Part shown: one piece after another, positions 61,801-64,000 of the stretch
How the letters are laid out: each line of letters opens with the position of its first letter
Numbering within the stretch: the stretch's first letter is position 1
Origin: Saccharibacter sp. EH611
Lineage (GTDB): Bacteria > Pseudomonadota > Alphaproteobacteria > Acetobacterales > Acetobacteraceae
Direction: 5' to 3'
Length of the DNA: 64,000 nucleotides
NCBI RefSeq assembly: GCF_009834765.1
Contig: NZ_WVHP01000025.1
Location: 239,729 to 303,728 of the forward strand
Notes under the pieces: generated by a model
What the model saw: only the letters and a program-made list of their open reading frames with translations
Told to the model about the DNA's origin: nothing
Database searches by the model: none
Position numbers and translations under genes: made by a program

Positions 61801-64000
61801 CATTAGGGGCTGTCGTCTCTGGTAAAGGTGCGCTGAACCAGAATGGCTCTGGCACGACGACGCTAACCGGGAACAACAGCTATAGCGGCCCAACCGCAAT
61901 TAATGCAGGGACGCTTCAGCTTGGGAATGGCGGTACGAGCGGATCGATTGCGAGCCAGGCGATTACGGATAACGGAGCATTAACGGTCAATCGCAGCGAT
62001 GATGTCACATTAGGGGCTGTCGTTTCTGGTAAAGGTGCGCTGAACCAGAATGGCTCTGGCACGACGACGCTAACCGGGAACAACAGCTATAGTGGCCCAA
62101 CCGCAATTAACAAGGGCACGCTGCAGCTTGGCAATGGTGGTACGAGCGGATCGATTGCGAGCCAGGCGATCACGGATAATGGCACCTTGACACTGAACCG
62201 CAGTGATGATGTCACTCTTGGGGGGGCGATTTCTGGCACGGGTGTGCTGAATCAGAATGGCTCCGGCACGACGACCCTGACGGGCAACAGCACCTATAGC
62301 GGCCCCACGACGATTAACAAGGGCACGCTTCAGCTGGGCAATGGCGGCACGAGTGGGTCTATTGCGAGCCAGGCGATTACGGATAACGGAACATTAACGG
62401 TCAATCGCAGTGATGATGTCACATTAGGAGCAGCGATTTCCGGCACGGGCGGCTTGAACCAGAATGGTTCTGGCACGACGACGCTGACAGGTAATAACAG
62501 CTATAGCGGCCCAACAGCGATTAACAAGGGCACGTTGCAGCTGGGTAATGGTGGTACGAGCGGATCGATTGCGAGCCAGGCGATCACGGATAATGGCACC
62601 TTGGTGGTCAATCGGCGTGATGATGTGACACTTGGTCAGACGATTTCCGGTACAGGTGGTTTGAGCCAAAATGGGTCTGGGACAACAATCCTGACGGGTG
62701 CAAACAGCTATAATGGCCCAACGGCGGTTAATGCTGGAACGTTGCAAATTGATGGTCAGCAAGGTGAAGCTAAGGGGCCAACAACGGTTGCCTCTCAAGC
62801 GGCCCTTGCAGGGAACGGCCTCTTAGGTGGGGCGGTGACTGTTAATGATGGTGGTATTTTGTCACCAGGGGATGGGGAGCGCAAAACAGGAACGCTACGG
62901 ATTAATGGAGACCTTAACCTTGCTCAAGGATCTACCCAAAACTGGGATGTGGGTCAGTCATATCACGAAGGTGGCGTTTACAACGATCTGGTTCACGTTG
63001 GAGGAAACCTCAATTTAAGTGGCACATTAAATGTTGCTACAAATCTGAATGGAACAACAGTCAAAAATGGCGCTCTTGAAGCCGGCGTATATCGAATTTA
63101 TACGTATGGCGGAGAACTATCGGGCCAAAATAATGAAAAAATAGGCAAGGTTGAACAGCCACCCGGCATTAGTATTGGTGTGCAAACATCCATTGACCAT
63201 CAGGTGAACTTACTCGTCCAAAATACAGACGGTTTAAACCTGTGGAATGGTGGTTCCGGAGGGGGAGGCGTCTGGTCTGGCGCAGCTGGGAACAATAATC
63301 CACCGTCAAAAGCGATGACTGTTTTTGAAGGTGGGGCAGGCGATGTCACCGTTAAAGATCATGATTCTGCGGGTAATCCGACACCTGTAACAACAGGAGG
63401 TATGCAATTTGCCAATAATGATGGCAAAACATACACTGTGTCGGGTGATCCTATCTATGCTTCGCAGGGGCGTACGGTTGTTCGTGTAGGTGATGGCACA
63501 CACGAAAGCTCTGGCACCACGGCGGTTGTGAATTCACCGATTGATGATAGCCATGTGCCTGGTGGAACGTCGCTCGATAAGACGGATGCCGGCAAGCTCG
63601 TTCTTGGTGGGGATAATAAATACAAGGGTGATACCACAATCACCGATGGGACATTGCAGCTTGGTAATGGTGGTACGACAGGCTCGATTGCCAGCAAGAA
63701 CATCAACAATAACGGGACATTGTCGGTTAACCGTAGTGATGATGTGAAGCTTGATCAGCATATTTCTGGCACGGGCGGTCTGAACCAGGATGGCACCGGC
63801 AAGACGACGCTGACCAACGACAACACCTATACGGGTGATACGAACATCAATCACGGGACGTTACAGCTTGGTGATGGTGGCACGACCGGCTCGATTGCGA
63901 GCAAGAACATCAACAATAACGGGACATTGTCGGTTAACCGTAGTGATGATGTGAAGCTTGATCAGCATATTTCTGGCACGGGCGGTCTGAACCAGGATGG
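55821..64000 (+). CDS. Giant autotransporter-type adhesin with PATR-like repeats; runs off the window
   Basis: The frame is open for at least 2,726 codons and continues past the window end. The N-terminus carries a long signal peptide (basic MRRFWSV..., hydrophobic core, AHA cleavage before DPLL). Residues up to about 400 hold a beta-helix-like passenger (NNVTIDAGSSI, SLGSNATINI). Then come 28 copies of a 69-residue unit with the autotransporter-associated strand repeat (GSGTTTLTG..YSGPTAINAGTLQLGNGG). A closing module (LSPG, GTLRINGDL, DLVHVGGNLNLSGTLNV) and a second array follow. The C-terminal beta barrel, if present, is outside the window. Possible starts are 55800, 55821 and 55830. The protein probably reaches the cell surface and mediates adhesion or aggregation. 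Confidence 0.85.
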   Translation, partial: MSVMRRFWSVSPLLKSKPFSKTLYLSSTVLFMTQLQPAHADPLLGCSSNNGTIVCTQGFPGFATPLNPVLLNGGNILGWNGTASSIRLSNNAAITATMMTQGGTVIGNGSGYNINNVTIDAGSSIDSTGTAISLGSNATININGKVVGSRSMTYGGPLGSGPNIVEFVGNTTVNVGTTGKVIQPSGSDGNSNGEAFNPMGGGNRIINRGLIQTDTAADIWFEGKDTATSSRPNSVENYGTITAGRSGQGEVLGSSGQGTVNFTNFTGGDVNGNIDLNPGMANQVTLYNGSIINGSMTGGGDTASLTLTGQGNDTLGSGVSAFGSLTKAGSGTWTVSSPLSALSNNLTTNINNGTLIVTGNANLNGDATTVGSGGALQLGNNDNGGALSGSTLTNNGVFNINRTDNVTLNQAISGSGTLNQNGSGTTTLTGNSSYSGPTAINAGTLQLGNGGTSGSIASQAITDNGTLAVNRSDNVTLSQAISGSGGLNQNGSGTTTLTGNSTYSGPTAINAGTLQLGNGGTSGLIASQAITNNGTLAVNRSDNVTLGAAISGTGGLNQNGSGTTTLTGNSSYSGPTAINAGTLQLGNGGTSGSIASQAITDNGTLAVNRSDTVTLNQAISGSGGLNQNGSGTTTLTGNNSYSGPTAINAGTLQLGNGGTSGLIASQAITNNGTLAVNRSDNVTLGAAISGTGGLNQNGSGTTTLTGNSTYSGPTAINAGTLQLGNGGTSGSIASQAITDNGTLAVNRSDTVTLNQAISGTGSLNQNGSGTTTLTGNNSYSGPTAINAGTLQLGNGGKSGSIASQAITDNGTLALNRSDNITLGAAISGSGALNQNGSGTTTLTGNSTYSGPTAINAGTLQLGNGGTSGLIASQAITNNGTLAVNRSDNVTLGAAISGTGGLNQNGSGTTTLTGNSSYSGPTAINAGTLQLGNGGTSGSIASQAITDNGTLAVNRSDTVTLNQAISGSGGLNQNGSGTTTLTGNNSYSGPTAINAGTLQLGNGGTSGSIASQAITDNGTLAVNRSDNVTLSQAISGSGGLNQNGSGTTTLTGNNSYSGPTAINKGTLQLGNGGTSGSIASQAITDNGTLALNRSDNVTLGAAISGSGALNQNGSGTTTLTGNSTYSGPTVINAGTLQLGNGGTSGLIASQAITNNGTLAVNRSDNVTLGAAISGTGGLNQNGSGTTTLTGNSTYSGPTAINKGTLQLGNGGTSGSIANSPITDNGVLAINRSDNVLFNQKISGTGALTQNGSGVTTLAANNSYSGPTTINAGTLQLGNGGTTGWITSQPIVNNGTLAINHSDDVVISQLMSGSGAFNQNGPGKITLLADNTYSGPTTINAGILQLGNGGTGGSIASHAITDNGTLAVDRSDNVTLNQAISGSGALNQNGSGTTTLTGNNGYSGPTVINKGTLQLGNGGTSGSIASQAITDNGALTVNRSDDVTLGAVVSGSGALNQNGSGTTILTGNSSYSGPTAINAGTLQLGNGGTSGSIASQAITDNGTLALNRSDDVTLGAAISGTGALNQNGSGTTTLTGNSSYSGPTAINKGTLQLGNGGTSGSIASQAIADNGTLALNRSDDVTLGATISGTGALNQNGSGTTTLTGDSTYSGPTAINAGTLQLGNGGTSGSIASQAITDNGTLALNRSDDVTLGAAISGTGALNQNGLGTTTLTGNNSYSGPTAINAGTLQLGNGGTSGSIASQAITDNGTLTVNRSDDVTLGAVVAGSGALNQNGAGTTTLTGNSTYSGPTAINKGTLQLGNGGTSGSIASQAITDNGTLALNRSDDVTLGAVVSGSGALNQNGAGTTTLTGNNTYSGRTVINKGTLQLGNGGTSGSIASQAIADNGTLALNRSDDVTLGATISGTGGLDQNGSGTTTLTGNNTYSGRTVINKGTLQLGNGGTSGSIASQAIADNGTLALNRSDNVTLGAAISGTGALNQNGSGTTTLTGNNSYSGPTAINAGTLQLGNGGTSGSIASQAITDNGTLALNRSDDVTLGAVVSGKGALNQNGSGTTTLTGNNSYSGPTAINAGTLQLGNGGTSGSIASQAITDNGALTVNRSDDVTLGAVVSGKGALNQNGSGTTTLTGNNSYSGPTAINKGTLQLGNGGTSGSIASQAITDNGTLTLNRSDDVTLGGAISGTGVLNQNGSGTTTLTGNSTYSGPTTINKGTLQLGNGGTSGSIASQAITDNGTLTVNRSDDVTLGAAISGTGGLNQNGSGTTTLTGNNSYSGPTAINKGTLQLGNGGTSGSIASQAITDNGTLVVNRRDDVTLGQTISGTGGLSQNGSGTTILTGANSYNGPTAVNAGTLQIDGQQGEAKGPTTVASQAALAGNGLLGGAVTVNDGGILSPGDGERKTGTLRINGDLNLAQGSTQNWDVGQSYHEGGVYNDLVHVGGNLNLSGTLNVATNLNGTTVKNGALEAGVYRIYTYGGELSGQNNEKIGKVEQPPGISIGVQTSIDHQVNLLVQNTDGLNLWNGGSGGGGVWSGAAGNNNPPSKAMTVFEGGAGDVTVKDHDSAGNPTPVTTGGMQFANNDGKTYTVSGDPIYASQGRTVVRVGDGTHESSGTTAVVNSPIDDSHVPGGTSLDKTDAGKLVLGGDNKYKGDTTITDGTLQLGNGGTTGSIASKNINNNGTLSVNRSDDVKLDQHISGTGGLNQDGTGKTTLTNDNTYTGDTNINHGTLQLGDGGTTGSIASKNINNNGTLSVNRSDDVKLDQHISGTGGLNQD
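57061..62710 (+). repeat. Tandem 207-bp repeat array in the adhesin gene (28 anchor copies)
   Basis: The codons for LNQNG or a close variant recur at 57072 and then every 207 bases up to 62661, with no length change over 27 intervals. Units differ by substitutions: INAG or INKG, GSIAS or GLIAS, ITDN or ITNN, NQAIS or LGAAIS. Units 12-14 (59349-59969) are the most diverged. Many neighbouring copies are nearly identical in DNA, which implies recent duplication or gene conversion. Confidence 0.92.
63573..64000 (+). repeat. Start of a second 207-bp array in the adhesin gene
   Basis: After about 900 bases of non-repeated sequence the pattern resumes as TLQLGNGGTTGSIASKNINNNG with anchors at 63780 and 63987, again 207 bases apart. 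The two copies are almost identical to each other but differ from the first array (SKNINNNGTLSV instead of SQAITDNGTLAV). The array continues beyond the window. Confidence 0.85.

Noticed and set aside
57219..62798. Series of minus-strand frames of 60-140 codons with similar products inside the adhesin repeats
   Set aside because: They recur with the 207-bp period and are antisense shadows of the repeated coding sequence. They have no ribosome sites, and the plus frame is continuous.
55821..64000. CRISPR array as an explanation for the regular repeats
   Set aside because: The period is 207 bases with an open reading frame throughout, no short palindromic repeats and no unique spacers. The units are whole coding modules.

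Overview
The window looks like chromosome from an acetic acid bacterium (Acetobacteraceae, Alphaproteobacteria). This rests on gene content rather than a marker gene: an SDR closely resembling Gluconobacter NAD-dependent xylitol dehydrogenase as I remember it, a short cytochrome c1 in a three-gene bc1 operon, an ETF/ETF-ubiquinone oxidoreductase cluster, an AlsS-type acetolactate synthase and a complete urease operon. I cannot name the genus. No insertion sequence, phage gene or CRISPR array is visible. Most genes are densely packed. Short AT-rich stretches lie near 8.1-8.6 kb, 43.7-44.2 kb and 54.9-55.8 kb.

Layout. 1-8 kb: 3' end of hemH, a small secreted protein, tRNA-Pro(CGG), then on the minus strand metK, trmB, ETF-QO, etfB and etfA, with dapB upstream of metK. 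The metK leader carries a possible transcription attenuator. 8-12 kb: an unknown 95-residue acidic protein, then dnaK-dnaJ with two hairpins between the genes. 12-19.5 kb: a lipoprotein, a glycosyltransferase with a coupled 47-residue protein, wrbA, dcd-murA, a LOG-family protein and an MFS transporter. 19.6-27.5 kb: plus-strand housekeeping and accessory genes (Nudix hydrolase, VTT membrane protein, Bcr/CflA-type MFS, ABM monooxygenase, apt, nitroreductase, hrpB, xylitol dehydrogenase-like SDR). 27.6-32.4 kb: an envelope-related block with an HtrA-like protease, a SIMPL-domain protein, a small secreted protein and an OmpR-type two-component system. 32.5-35.5 kb: an aldo/keto reductase and AlsS-type acetolactate synthase.

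35.5-40.6 kb is a tightly packed six-gene minus-strand operon: STN-domain protein, DUF2778/Tlde1-like putative L,D-transpeptidase-fold protein, two-helix membrane protein, DUF3142 lipoprotein, a 789-residue exported helical-repeat-like protein and a GNAT acetyltransferase. I cannot assign it to a known system, and it is one of the two best candidates for something undescribed. 40.7-44.1 kb: a cold-shock protein, the bc1 complex (Rieske, cytochrome b, cytochrome c1) and, just upstream, a stand-alone protein resembling EF-Tu domain III. 44.2-51 kb: an NCS1 permease with a cysteine-rich tail, convergent with ureDABCEFG. 51-55.6 kb: an RND pump without a visible fusion protein, a Gly/Tyr/Pro-rich exported protein and a YbaK-family deacylase.

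55.8-64 kb is one open reading frame that runs off the window (over 2,700 codons). It encodes an exported autotransporter-type adhesin built mainly from 28 consecutive 69-residue (207 bp) repeats in perfect register, then a non-repeat module and the start of a second 207-bp array. This is the most striking structure in the window.
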